Shown piece after piece: positions 26,351 to 34,364 of a DNA stretch of 39,153 nucleotides; within the stretch, counting starts at the first letter, position 1, and the number at the start of each line of letters is the position of its first letter. Below the pieces are notes generated by a model. It worked only from the letters and a program-made list of their open reading frames with translations, did no database searches and was not told the DNA's origin. Both the position numbers and the translations under genes were made by a program. This DNA is from Bacteroidales bacterium. Lineage in GTDB: Bacteria > Bacteroidota > Bacteroidia > Bacteroidales > UBA932. The DNA lies in NCBI GenBank assembly GCA_023230265.1, contig JALNXR010000001.1:1-39153 (forward strand), in the 5' to 3' direction.

Positions 26351-29134
26351 ATGAGCACCGAATATGAAGTCGGCAGTCGAGTGATACATAAAGCTCATCC
26401 CGAATATGGATTCGGAGTAATTCGATACATAGAAGAAGATGCATTTGGGGATTTGCGTTATCAGGTCAGCTTTGATCATGTGCTTCAAAATATCACTGTT
26501 CCCCCCGGTGGCTTAAAGCTGCTGCCGAAAACTTTAGATTTGTTAAATTCCCAGTCATTTGAGTCGGTAGAGATCTTCAACCGTAAGCTATCCGCAGGGC
26601 TTGTCTTAGGGGAGAATAATCGCACCGGGGCATTTATTCAGGCTGCCATACAGCCATTGCCACATCAAGCATACATTCTGGAGAAGGTTTTTTCAAATGG
26701 GCGCATGGGGCATATACTGGCTGATGATGTCGGCCTTGGTAAAACCATTGAGGCTGGCCTTATTATCACGGCAAGTAGACATTCAGACAAAGAATTGCGA
26801 GTTCTTGTTGTCTGTCCAGCAGGGCTAGCTCTGCAGTGGCAAGATGAAATGGAAGACAACTTCTCTTTATTTTTTTCAATAATGGGTGTTGATTTCGACG
26901 GAAAAAGATTAGGTGGATGGCAAAACAGGAATATGGTAATAGCTCCCATTGATAGAATGAAACGTGAGGATTACAGAGATATTTTAAAAAATATAGGAAT
27001 GTTTGATCTTGTTATATGTGACGAAGCTCACAGGTTAAATGCCTCACGCAATATAATGTCTAACGACCTTGAAAAAACTGCAAATTATAAACTCTTTGAA
27101 TTTTTGCTTGAAAGTGGATTAATTGATTATGTGCGTGGGGCTAATTATGAGCCCCGGTCTCCAAAGTTGCTTTTGCTTACAGCTACACCGCACCAAGGTG
27201 ATAACTTGCGTTTTCTTCATCTTTTGCATCTTGCGCGACCTGATTTGTATGTGCTTGATGAGAAAAAAATTACAGAACAATTGAGCCAGGAAAATTTAAT
27301 AGAAACACTTACACGTACACCTAAATCTGAAGCTGTTGGCTGGGATGGCAAACCAATATTTAAGGGACATGTAACTCATACGATTGACATATCCTGGACA
27401 GAAGAAGAGTTGGATCTGTCCCGTAAATTGACAAAGTATATCAAAAAAAGTTTAGAGGGTGAATATGCCACAAAGAACCATAACCAATTGGTTGTTGAAC
27501 TCGTTATGCATACCTTTCATAAGATAGCCGCATCCAGTTGGTTTGCCTTGAAGGAAACGATGAAAAACAGACGGTTTCAACTAACAGGTCAATCTAGTTT
27601 AAATAAACTTCCGAGTGATGATGGTGAAGTTCAAGAATCCACAAGCTTGCTAATACCAGGTAAGCAATTTTTTGATGATGAGTTGAAATTATTAGATGAC
27701 ATTATTGATTCCATCAACCTTCTTGTTTCTGATTCCAAGTGGGAATTATTTGTCAAACTTATGGATTCGATTAGTAAACATAAAAAAAATGAAAAACTTT
27801 TGATTTTCACACAATATCGGGCTACACAGGATATGCTGATCAGTCAACTTAAAGCCGCATATTCAAAGGAAAGCATTGAGTGTATAAATGGCGATATATC
27901 TATGGACGGACGTCGAGAGGCAAGAGCAAGGTTTGAAAAGGGTTCAAGATTTCTTGTGTCAACAGAAGCTGGTGGCGAGGGTATTAACCTTCAAAAGAAG
28001 TGCCATATTCTTGTGAATTACGATCTCCCGTGGAATCCTATGCGATTACAGCAACGCGTGGGCCGACTCGACAGATATGGTCAGACTCATATAGTGGATG
28101 TTTATAATCTCCGTGTGGAAAATTCTTGGGATCAAAGAATATCTACCCGTATAATTGAACGTCTTGACGTAATCCAATCAACAATGGACAAAGCAATTGA
28201 TGGAGTCGAAGATTATAAAGAGATGATTTTAGGAACAATTGCAGAAGACATTAACCCAACAAAACTCTTCGCTAAACAATATGCAAGCCTACAGACAGGT
28301 CTTTCTGATGCAGAAATTGACACAAGAATACAACGGGCGATGGATTCCGTTAAAAAATGGAATAGCTTGGTGCATAAATCTCTTGGTATGCCTGTTGAAC
28401 AAATCCATTCACACTGTCGGTTGACATCTGACCATCTGCGTACTGCTTACGAAAAATCATTACTTAATCATGAAATTAGCTTGCAAAGCACAAGGACAGA
28501 GGAAAATAAATTTATTCCAGATGTTTACCACTTCAAAATTCCTGATAAATTCAAAACCAAGAGTTTACGGGCATCCAAAGATTGCTATGTTGTTTTCAGT
28601 AGAGAGCGATTTGAAGAGGTTCGAAATGAAGTGATAGGAAGGGTGAGAGGACAAGATATTCGCCCTCAGCTTGCAGGTTTTGGAGATCCATTTACAGATT
28701 GGCTGTTTTCCTGTAGCTTTCTTGCTGATGATAATGAAAGCTCTTTTTGTATTACACCGCCAAAAGAGTGGGATCGTGGTTCTGGTATTGTTTTTGTGTA
28801 TGCGCTGGGCTGGATGGGAGGCTCAAGACGCCTGAATGCGCCAGACTCTTTGTGTGTGGTATTTGTGCCAAATAATGGAGATGCTGTGAGTTTACCACCG
28901 GAAGAGTCTATGGTTCTTGTATCATCACAAGACGGTGTATCTTCTTATCCGTATCTTGATATTTGCGATACAGCTGGACAGTCAGCACTCACTCTTGCCC
29001 GAAAGGAGTTGAAAGATATAGCAGAACATCGTGATCAGCGATCACGTTCAACTGCTTCAATATCTTTGCTTATGGCTGCTCAAGTTTGCGGTGCAATGGA
29101 GGCAGCGCAGCAAGGGCACCAGGGTTATTCCTGA
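26351..29134 (+). CDS. SNF2-family helicase paired with the GHKL ATPase
   Basis: This 927-residue RapA/DrmD-like helicase has motif I DDVGLGKTIEAGL at 125-137, a DEAH box (LVICDEAHRLNAS) and LLTATPHQG. The C domain has EAGGEGINLQ, NYDLPWNPMRLQQRVGR and DRYGQ. The first 60 residues (VIHKAHPEYGFGVIRYIEED) look like a small SH3/Tudor-type barrel. It resembles BrxHII upstream in length and motifs but belongs to a different pair, with the giant GHKL ATPase ending 2 bases earlier. No DISARM genes (drmA, drmB, drmC) or methylase accompany it, so I do not call it DrmD. A DNA translocase role is expected. With its partner interrupted, the system may be inactive. Confidence 0.88.
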   Translation: MSTEYEVGSRVIHKAHPEYGFGVIRYIEEDAFGDLRYQVSFDHVLQNITVPPGGLKLLPKTLDLLNSQSFESVEIFNRKLSAGLVLGENNRTGAFIQAAIQPLPHQAYILEKVFSNGRMGHILADDVGLGKTIEAGLIITASRHSDKELRVLVVCPAGLALQWQDEMEDNFSLFFSIMGVDFDGKRLGGWQNRNMVIAPIDRMKREDYRDILKNIGMFDLVICDEAHRLNASRNIMSNDLEKTANYKLFEFLLESGLIDYVRGANYEPRSPKLLLLTATPHQGDNLRFLHLLHLARPDLYVLDEKKITEQLSQENLIETLTRTPKSEAVGWDGKPIFKGHVTHTIDISWTEEELDLSRKLTKYIKKSLEGEYATKNHNQLVVELVMHTFHKIAASSWFALKETMKNRRFQLTGQSSLNKLPSDDGEVQESTSLLIPGKQFFDDELKLLDDIIDSINLLVSDSKWELFVKLMDSISKHKKNEKLLIFTQYRATQDMLISQLKAAYSKESIECINGDISMDGRREARARFEKGSRFLVSTEAGGEGINLQKKCHILVNYDLPWNPMRLQQRVGRLDRYGQTHIVDVYNLRVENSWDQRISTRIIERLDVIQSTMDKAIDGVEDYKEMILGTIAEDINPTKLFAKQYASLQTGLSDAEIDTRIQRAMDSVKKWNSLVHKSLGMPVEQIHSHCRLTSDHLRTAYEKSLLNHEISLQSTRTEENKFIPDVYHFKIPDKFKTKSLRASKDCYVVFSRERFEEVRNEVIGRVRGQDIRPQLAGFGDPFTDWLFSCSFLADDNESSFCITPPKEWDRGSGIVFVYALGWMGGSRRLNAPDSLCVVFVPNNGDAVSLPPEESMVLVSSQDGVSSYPYLDICDTAGQSALTLARKELKDIAEHRDQRSRSTASISLLMAAQVCGAMEAAQQGHQGYS

Positions 29135-29297
29135 AATTAGTGATGTCACTACGCGTGTGCATATAGTAACAGAGAGGAGAGCGATATTAAGTAGAAGTCA
29201 AATTCAAGTTTTGTTGCGAGAATTAAAAGCTGGTGGACGTATTTATGTCTGTGGTTCAACTAATACAGCTTGTTGGTTTGTAGTAATTTATTGCTGA
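29091..29297 (+). CDS. Possible small ORF after the SNF2 gene
   Basis: From GTG 29091 an open frame of 68 codons runs past the helicase stop (44-base overlap) and encodes TRVHIVTERRAILSRSQIQV and a Cys-rich end. The central part looks like a short helical, possibly DNA-binding, unit. No good ribosome binding site is visible and I recognise no family. It may be chance. Confidence 0.25.
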   Translation: MQWRQRSKGTRVIPEISDVTTRVHIVTERRAILSRSQIQVLLRELKAGGRIYVCGSTNTACWFVVIYC

Positions 29298-29330
29298 AAA
29301 TTGCAACTTGGTCGGTTGAAAAGCAATTTT
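29297..29330 (+). terminator. Possible hairpin after the ATPase-SNF2 pair
   Basis: AAAATTGC (29297-29304) pairs with GCAATTTT (29323-29330) around an 18-base loop. It is AT-rich, lacks a clear T tract and is weak as a terminator, but it lies just after the last codon of the preceding reading frame. Confidence 0.3.
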
Positions 29331-29386
29331 ATTCACAAATTAATTTCATAAAGTATTGAAAAACATTTTGTTACGTCTTCAATGTT

Positions 29387-29414
29387 TTGAAATTAGTTGC
29401 AATCGGGTTGTAAT
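29387..29414 (+). promoter_or_regulatory. Putative promoter of the HEPN gene
   Basis: TTGAAA (29387-29392) and TGTAAT (29409-29414) are separated by 16 bases. The HEPN start follows at 29450, with AAAAGGA as ribosome binding site at about 29437-29443. Confidence 0.45.
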
Positions 29415-29449
29415 AGTTGTGGTCATCAGTACCTTAAAAGGATTGTGAT

Positions 29450-30100
29450 ATGAAATTAAATTTTGATACATTAAAGAGACGGCAGCATGAGCTGGGGGAG
29501 ACGTTGCCGCAGGATGTTTATCTGCGGGTGCATCGGGCGTTGAGCTGGTTGAAGGCAGCAAATGAAAGCTCGTCGCCGGATGCTAAGTTTATCTTCCTGT
29601 GGATCGCGTTTAATGCAGCGTATGCACAGGAGTTTAAATCCGGTCAGGAGCTGATGAAGCGTGACTCTTTTAAGGAGTTTTTGGGTCGGCTGCTGCGTCT
29701 GGATTGTGAGGATCTGGTCTATAACATTGTCTGGGAGAATTACTCCGGCAAGATCCGTCTGTTTATCGATAATCAATATGTGTCGCGCTATTTTTGGGAT
29801 TATCACAATGGCAGGCTGACAGAGGAACAATGGGTTAAGAAGTTTGAACGGAGCCGCGCTATGGCACAGAAAGCTTTGGCAATTAAGGACACGGTTGTCT
29901 TTGTCGGTATTCTCTTTGACCGCCTCTATGTGCTGCGCAACCAGCTGGTGCATGGCGGTGCTACTTGGGAGAGCAAGGTCAACCGCGATCAGGTTCGCGA
30001 TGGGTATCGCATTATGCAGGATCTCGCTCCTGCTATCATTCATATCATTATGGAGAATGCCGAGGAAGCCTGGGGCAAACCCTGCTATCCACCAGTGTGA
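29450..30100 (+). CDS. HEPN-domain protein (full-length parent of fragments)
   Basis: This helical protein of 216 residues carries RNQLVHGG with R163-x4-H168, the RX4-6H motif of HEPN RNases including the common Asn after Arg. That suggests an RNA-cleaving defence or toxin protein. I cannot name a closer family. AAAAGGA lies seven bases before the ATG and a promoter-like pair is upstream, so it may be transcribed alone. No partner nucleotidyltransferase (MNT) is adjacent. Partial copies of this gene occur at 31502, 34018, 38014 and 38699. This is the only complete one in the window. Confidence 0.7.
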   Translation: MKLNFDTLKRRQHELGETLPQDVYLRVHRALSWLKAANESSSPDAKFIFLWIAFNAAYAQEFKSGQELMKRDSFKEFLGRLLRLDCEDLVYNIVWENYSGKIRLFIDNQYVSRYFWDYHNGRLTEEQWVKKFERSRAMAQKALAIKDTVVFVGILFDRLYVLRNQLVHGGATWESKVNRDQVRDGYRIMQDLAPAIIHIIMENAEEAWGKPCYPPV

Positions 30101-30213
30101 AGTTAGAGGTATTATGACAAACAAAAATTACAAAATAGCGGCAACGAATGGTCGAGGTGCAAAGTGGGGGAAGCTGTAAACTTGGTAAAAAAAAATAAAA
30201 GAGTTGAAGAAAT

Positions 30214-30354
30214 ATGAATCCGCGAAATTTCAAAGTATGGTTGACTGCAGTTCGAAAATTGCTGAATAATCCTGATCTTTCAGACAATCAAAACAATCTG
30301 CATTCTTTAGCATTTGATTATATTAGTGAGTGGAAAGAACGAAATTATGGTTAG
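30214..30354 (+). CDS. Small ORF coupled to the nuclease gene
   Basis: The 46-residue ORF (MNPRNFKVWLTAVRKLLNN and onward) has GAAGAA upstream. Its stop overlaps the nuclease ATG (ATGGTTAG), an arrangement typical of translational coupling. I recognise no family. An antitoxin-like or nuclease-modulating partner is possible. Confidence 0.45.
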   Translation: MNPRNFKVWLTAVRKLLNNPDLSDNQNNLHSLAFDYISEWKERNYG

Positions 30355-31249
30355 AATCGGAGATCAATATGCGCCGGATAACAGATTCAAGGCGGCGGCC
30401 AGGCTGCACCAGTCAAAATACAGGGCTGAGGTTCTGAAGGTCGGCTTTAATGAGTATGGCAACCGGCTGTCTGATGAGGATGCAAAAGCGCTGCTGAATT
30501 ACTATGACAAGCTGAACTGCAGGGGTATGCTGCGTTTCCGTTATCCTAATTATGCCAAGAGGCGCGATGCGGATATGCTGCGTAGTGAGCACATCCCGTT
30601 TAATCTGCTGGCTCCGCTCATTACAGATGAAAAGAGCGCGATAGCGATTATTAAGCGTGCGTTTGGAATTGAATGTACAGACATTCGCTGCATTAAAATG
30701 GAATATGCTCCTGAATCGAAGGAGAGTTACTTAAATGACGGAACGGCCTTTGATACGTATATTGAGGTAATTAAAGCGGGTGGTAAAAAATGCGGCATCG
30801 GGATTGAAGTGAAGTATACTGAGCAGGCTTATCCAGTTGGTAGGACAGAGAAACTAAATGTGGAAGATCATGATTCGCCATACTGGCGGACCGCAAGAAA
30901 TTCAGGCTCCTTTATTGATGCGGATGACCCGGTATTCGCTTCTGATCCACTGCGTCAGATATGGAGGAATCACCTGCTTGGACTATCAATGATTCAGCGT
31001 GGCAATATTGACGAGTTCTACTCCGTAACCATGTTTCCTGCTGGCAATGATCACTTTCATAAGGAGCTACCTCGCTATAAATATGTGTTAGCAATCGGGG
31101 CAAGCGATCATGTGCTTGGTTGCACCTTTGAGAAATTCATCGCAGCCATTGCTGGAAGTTCAGATTTTCTTGCATGGAAAGAGTGGCTCAGACGAAGGTA
31201 TGTTGTTTGCGGATATCGCATCGTGAATGATGGGCAGCCAGTCATATAG
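30347..31249 (+). CDS. PD-(D/E)XK nuclease, PGN_0703-like
   Basis: The 300-residue protein has AFDTYIEV and then GIGIEVKYTE. The Asp and E-x-K spacing fits the PD-(D/E)XK nuclease core, and overall it resembles the PGN_0703 family of putative restriction endonucleases. I choose ATG 30347, which overlaps the stop of the small upstream ORF, rather than the TTG at 30314. There is no methyltransferase beside it, so if it is a restriction enzyme it would depend on modified DNA, on the BREX methylase, or act differently. Confidence 0.65.
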   Translation: MVRIGDQYAPDNRFKAAARLHQSKYRAEVLKVGFNEYGNRLSDEDAKALLNYYDKLNCRGMLRFRYPNYAKRRDADMLRSEHIPFNLLAPLITDEKSAIAIIKRAFGIECTDIRCIKMEYAPESKESYLNDGTAFDTYIEVIKAGGKKCGIGIEVKYTEQAYPVGRTEKLNVEDHDSPYWRTARNSGSFIDADDPVFASDPLRQIWRNHLLGLSMIQRGNIDEFYSVTMFPAGNDHFHKELPRYKYVLAIGASDHVLGCTFEKFIAAIAGSSDFLAWKEWLRRRYVVCGYRIVNDGQPVI

Positions 31250-31281
31250 AACTTAACGAACAGAGTTAAAAGGCACTCACT

Positions 31282-31492
31282 ATGATGAAATTAATCTATC
31301 ACAGTGAGAGTGCGATTAAAGAGGGGAAGATGTCAAACCATAAAGAGGTCTTTTCTGAGCTGGAACAGAGAGCTGATCATAGCACCTTGGCGCGTGATAT
31401 ATAAAATTGAAAAAGGGTGTGTTTATATCGAAGTTGTGATTGATGGCCGTCGCAATCTTGAGGATCTGTTGTTCCGGAGAATTATACGTTGA
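31282..31492 (+). pseudogene. Toxin-antitoxin remnant (ParE/RelE tail)
   Basis: A frame from ATG 31282 reads SAIKEGKMSNHKEVFSELEQ and stops at 31404, resembling the C-terminal end of a Phd/RelB-type antitoxin. In another frame APWRVIYKIEKGCVYIEVVI then DGRRNLEDLLFRRIIR is the C-terminal half of a ParE/RelE toxin, ending at 31492. The toxin N-terminus is missing, so a deletion has fused the two genes. Confidence 0.7.
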
Positions 31493-31501
31493 ATAAAGCC
31501 C

Positions 31502-31662
31502 ACCGCCGGATGCTAAGTTTGTCTTTCTGTGGATCGCGTTTAATGCAGCGTATATTACTCCGGCAAGATCCGCCTGTTCATCGACAATCAATATGTGTCG
31601 CGCTATTTTGGGGATTATCACAATGGCATGCTGACAGAGGAGGAGTGGGTTAAGAAGTTTGG
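31502..31662 (+). pseudogene. HEPN gene fragment, copy B
   Basis: This matches the complete HEPN gene at about 29575-29622 and 29738-29845, with the 115 bases between lost. It lacks both ends. It lies directly between the toxin-antitoxin remnant and the AbiE module. Confidence 0.85.
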
Positions 31663-31676
31663 AAAGCACAAAGCAA

Positions 31677-31933
31677 CATTAACCACGAAAAGCACGAAAA
31701 GCACGAAAGGGGGTGCGTAGCTGAGTTTTTTGGCCCGCGAATCTCCGCGAAAGGATAAGGGTATTTCATCCCCGCTTCCGTCTTCGCGCTTCGCGTCTAC
31801 GCCGTGACAAGACGCGGGGTCGCTAATCGCTTGAAATACTCTTATCATAAGATCACTTTTAAAAACAATCTAGCGCACCCTCTGTGCCTCAGTGTCTCAG
31901 CGGCAAAAAATTGGTTACGGCTATGGTTCAGCT
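31677..31933 (+). repeat. Composite dispersed repeat, left copy
   Basis: It includes ACGAAAAG units, a CCGCGAATCTCCGCGAAAGG element and a palindromic block: GATAAGGGTATTTCA at 31754-31768 against TGAAATACTCTTATC at 31832-31846. It ends in CTCTGTGCCTCAGTGTCTCA. A near-identical copy is at 38394-38643. There is no gene here; a reverse-strand open frame is a by-product. Confidence 0.85.
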
Positions 31934-31968
31934 ATTCAATGTGGCTTTTCCTTTCTCCAGTTTTTTGA

Positions 31969-32007
31969 TTGCCTCGCTTCGAAAGTTATTGCATAATATG
32001 CGCAATA
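31969..32007 (+). promoter_or_regulatory. AbiE promoter with operator-like palindrome
   Basis: TTGCCT (31969-31974) and CATAAT (31992-31997) are 17 bases apart. TATTGC (31987-31992) and GCAATA (32002-32007) form an inverted repeat over the -10. AbiEi proteins are known to repress their own operon through inverted repeats, so this is a plausible operator. Confidence 0.5.
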
Positions 32008-32026
32008 GATCGGAATTTTATCGATT

Positions 32027-32677
32027 ATGAATGCAAATATTACATTAATGTTGCGTGGCTTTGGATCTGTTCCGCTTTCCACTGCTGCTGTTGACACACT
32101 TCTGGTAGATTATAATTCGCCAAAGGACAAGGTTTCCTACATGGTGGAGCAAGGTGAACTTATCCGCATCAAACGCGGACTCTACTGTGTCTCCCCCACT
32201 ATCACAGGACAACGACTGTCAACTGAAATTGTCGCAAACCATCTCTACGGCCCATCTTACATCTCATTGGAAACAGCGCTTTCCTTTTACAATCTCATCC
32301 CAGAGCGAATCACCTCTACTCAATCAGTTGTAACCAAGCGGACAAAAACTTTCCAAACTCCGCTTGGACGTTTCACATATAGTTCGATACCGGACAATTA
32401 TTACTCCATTGGTATCCGCCAGAAGAGCAGTGAGTCAGGGAGTACCTTTTTGATAGCATCTCCCGAGAAGGCGTTGTGTGATCTGATTTTACTACGGCCG
32501 AACCTGCGCATTGTCTCGAAAAAAGCTATGTTTGTTTTCTTAACGAAGTATATGCGAATTGATCTTCAAGAGCTTAAGAGCCCTGATCTCGCTGTTATTG
32601 ACGAATGTATTGCTACACAGCATAAGTCGACTCAACTTCGCTGCCTAAGAAAGGTCATTGAGCATGAATGTTTTTGA
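32027..32677 (+). CDS. AbiEi-type antitoxin
   Basis: The 216-residue protein has the winged-helix start of AbiEi antitoxins (YMVEQGELIRIKRGLYCVSP) followed by IVANHLYGPSYISLETALSF and IASPEKALCDL, typical of the family. AbiEi neutralises AbiEii and represses the operon. Its end overlaps the toxin start by 14 bases. The upstream palindrome over the -10 supports autoregulation. Confidence 0.88.
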   Translation: MNANITLMLRGFGSVPLSTAAVDTLLVDYNSPKDKVSYMVEQGELIRIKRGLYCVSPTITGQRLSTEIVANHLYGPSYISLETALSFYNLIPERITSTQSVVTKRTKTFQTPLGRFTYSSIPDNYYSIGIRQKSSESGSTFLIASPEKALCDLILLRPNLRIVSKKAMFVFLTKYMRIDLQELKSPDLAVIDECIATQHKSTQLRCLRKVIEHECF

Positions 32678-33497
32678 TTCCATGATGTCAAATTTCTCTA
32701 TCACTACGGATGCGGATTATAGGAACGCATTGCGTGAAGTAATGCAGAAGATTACGCTTGCCGCGCTCTACCGCAGTGATTTTTTCAAGAGGTCAGCTTT
32801 TTACGGAGGAACATGCCTGCATTTCTTTCACGGGCTGCCGCGATTCTCAGAGGATATGGACTTCTCCCTTTTACAGGCAGACTCAGGCTTTCGATTAACA
32901 GACTACTTTGATGTGATTGCCAACGAATTCAAGGCGATGGGAAGAGAGGTTACAATTAAGCGCAAAGAGAAAAGGCTAAACAGTGCAATTGAATCAGCTT
33001 TCCTGAAAGATAACACAGACGTTTACAATCTTGCTTTTAAAACAGAGAGAACTGTTAAAATCAAGATCGAAATAGACATTGTGCCACCACTTGAATTCAA
33101 AACAGAAAATCGCATACTCATGCTTCCATTCTCTTTTGCTACGCGCTGCTTTACCATCCCCTGTTTATATGCCGGCAAGATGCATGCGCTACTCTTCAGG
33201 GGTTGGAAGCAACGGGTTAAAGGCCGCGACTGGTACGATTTCGAGTGGTATATACGTCATCGGATTGGTTTAGATTTAAATCACTTTCAGCAACGTATGC
33301 AGCAAAGCCATCCAGAGTTACCCGTGCCCGAAACACTTGACGATCTAAAACAACTTGTCAAAAGGAGGATTGAGCAGCTCAATATTGAAGACGCAAAATT
33401 TGATGTCACACCCTTTGTTAAAAACACATCTGAACTGGATATCTGGAGCCGTGGTTACTTTAATGAGATAGTGAACCAAATGACAATAAACTTTTAA
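32664..33497 (+). CDS. AbiEii nucleotidyltransferase toxin
   Basis: The 277-residue protein has the nucleotidyltransferase core FYGGTCLHFFHGLPR then FSEDMDFSL, with GGT at 48-50 and R60-x-S-x-D-x-D66. KGRDWYDFEWY comes later, as in AbiEii toxins. Such toxins modify tRNA ends or use nucleotides to stop growth on infection. ATG 32664 has AAGG ten bases upstream; a TTG at 32658 is a less likely start. All catalytic residues I can check are present, so this pair looks functional. Confidence 0.9.
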   Translation: MNVFDSMMSNFSITTDADYRNALREVMQKITLAALYRSDFFKRSAFYGGTCLHFFHGLPRFSEDMDFSLLQADSGFRLTDYFDVIANEFKAMGREVTIKRKEKRLNSAIESAFLKDNTDVYNLAFKTERTVKIKIEIDIVPPLEFKTENRILMLPFSFATRCFTIPCLYAGKMHALLFRGWKQRVKGRDWYDFEWYIRHRIGLDLNHFQQRMQQSHPELPVPETLDDLKQLVKRRIEQLNIEDAKFDVTPFVKNTSELDIWSRGYFNEIVNQMTINF

Positions 33498-33504
33498 CCA
33501 TCGG

Positions 33505-33547
33505 CTAGCAGTTTTTCGGACTTCTTCGAAGTCCGAAAAACTGCTAG
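33505..33547 (+). terminator. Long perfect hairpin after AbiEii
   Basis: The arms are 20 bases (CTAGCAGTTTTTCGGACTTC at 33505-33524 and its complement at 33528-33547) around a TTC loop. ATAAAAAAG follows on this strand. It begins 7 bases after the toxin stop. It may terminate transcription or be a REP-type element. A related hairpin is at 33973-34008. Confidence 0.55.
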
Positions 33548-33561
33548 ATAAAAAAGAAATA

Positions 33562-33622
33562 CCTCTTAATATTATTTTAATATCTAATATTATGTGATAT
33601 AATACAAGTAATTATTAAGAGG
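33562..33622. repeat. AT-rich inverted repeat before the IS remnant
   Basis: CCTCTTAATA (33562-33571) and TATTAAGAGG (33613-33622) are perfect complements, with very AT-rich sequence between. It lies beside the transposase remnant and could be its left end, though no matching right end is visible. Confidence 0.4.
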
Positions 33623-33629
33623 GTTTGGT

Positions 33630-33825
33630 TTTATTGCATTACGACTGAAACTTATTGACCGGGACACCCCTATGTTGTTACCGCCTGACTTGCGGGATTG
33701 GGATAAAAGAAGCGATGGTTTCCCGCAGGTTTCTAACGAGAGGCATTGAGTCAGTATGCACTGAATGGGATCTTGTCACTCTGTCATATAACTGTAAACG
33801 GCTTTTTAACATCATCAATGCTTAA
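33630..33825 (+). pseudogene. IS1182-like transposase remnant
   Basis: One frame reads LRLKLIDRDTPMLLPPDLRD, the N-terminal signature of IS1182-family transposases. A second reads RRFLTRGIESVCTEWDLVTL and then SYNCKRLFNI, resembling their C-terminus. The two are adjacent, so nearly the whole catalytic part is deleted. The element is dead. Confidence 0.7.
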
Positions 33826-34017
33826 AAAAGGGCATATCGGCCCGTTTGGACGCCTCGTTATCATAAAACCACAATCGTACACAGAAATCTAACTCACGGG
33901 TAGGGTTGCTTACGACGACTTGTCATCAGATTTGAGCATCTTTTAGTATCTCAGCGGCTTTGCCGCTGCCTAAGCAGGCTGCCGGACTTTTAAGTCCGAC
34001 AGCCTGCTAGGAAGATA
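33826..34017. repeat. Non-coding stretch with two hairpins
   Basis: No gene is visible. CAGCGG-CTTTG-CCGCTG forms a hairpin at 33952-33968. AGCAGGCTGCCGGACTT (33973-33989) pairs with 33992-34008 with one mismatch. The second shares CAG-N5-CGGACTT with the hairpin at 33505, so the two probably belong to one repeat family flanking the IS remnant. Confidence 0.55.
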
Positions 34018-34284
34018 GCATGAGCTTGGCGATACTCTTCCGCATAATGTTTATCTGCGGGTGCATCGGGCATTGAGCTGGTTGAATGCGGCGAATGAAA
34101 GCTCTTCGCAATTAAGGACACGGTTGTCTTTGTCGGTATTCTCTTTGACCGTCTCTATGTGCTGCGCAATCAGCTGGTGCATGGCGGTGCCACCTGGGAG
34201 AGCAAGGTCAACCGCGATCAGGTGCGCGATGGGTATCGCATTATGCAGGACCTTGGCCCTGCCATCATTCATATCATTATGGAG
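34018..34284 (+). pseudogene. HEPN gene fragment, copy C
   Basis: This matches the complete gene at about 29485-29575 and then 29878-30055, keeping both sides but losing about 300 bases in the middle. The catalytic RNQLVH region is still encoded, out of context. It ends just before the Fic promoter, and beyond GGAG its sequence departs from the full gene. Confidence 0.85.
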
Positions 34285-34328
34285 CTTTCATCTATTCTCG
34301 ATTTCATGCGTTGCCGATAATAAGCGTG

Positions 34329-34357
34329 TTGACTATTCTCGTTTAATCTCTTATTAT
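34329..34357 (+). promoter_or_regulatory. Strong promoter close to the Fic start
   Basis: TTGACT (34329-34334), 17 bases, then TATTAT (34352-34357). Transcription should begin at about 34363-34366, which is at the ATG at 34365, so the mRNA may have no leader. No Shine-Dalgarno site precedes this ATG, which agrees with a leaderless transcript. Confidence 0.65.
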
Positions 34358-34364
34358 CAAAGCT

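Noticed and set aside
26351..29134. DISARM DrmD
   Set aside because: The motifs are compatible, but drmA, drmB, drmC and a DISARM methylase are absent and the partner is a GHKL ATPase.
29471..30124. 217-codon reverse-strand frame opposite the HEPN gene
   Set aside because: The + strand HEPN has the RNxxxH motif, promoter-like boxes and a Shine-Dalgarno site. The reverse frame has no recognisable domain.
30115..30180. 21-codon ORF after the HEPN gene
   Set aside because: It is very short, with no ribosome binding site of note and no similarity I recognise.
31618..31848. Reverse-strand frame, also seen at 38318-38557
   Set aside because: It recurs only because the composite repeat is duplicated, and the sequence is repeat-derived (REDGSGDEIPLSFRGDSRAK).
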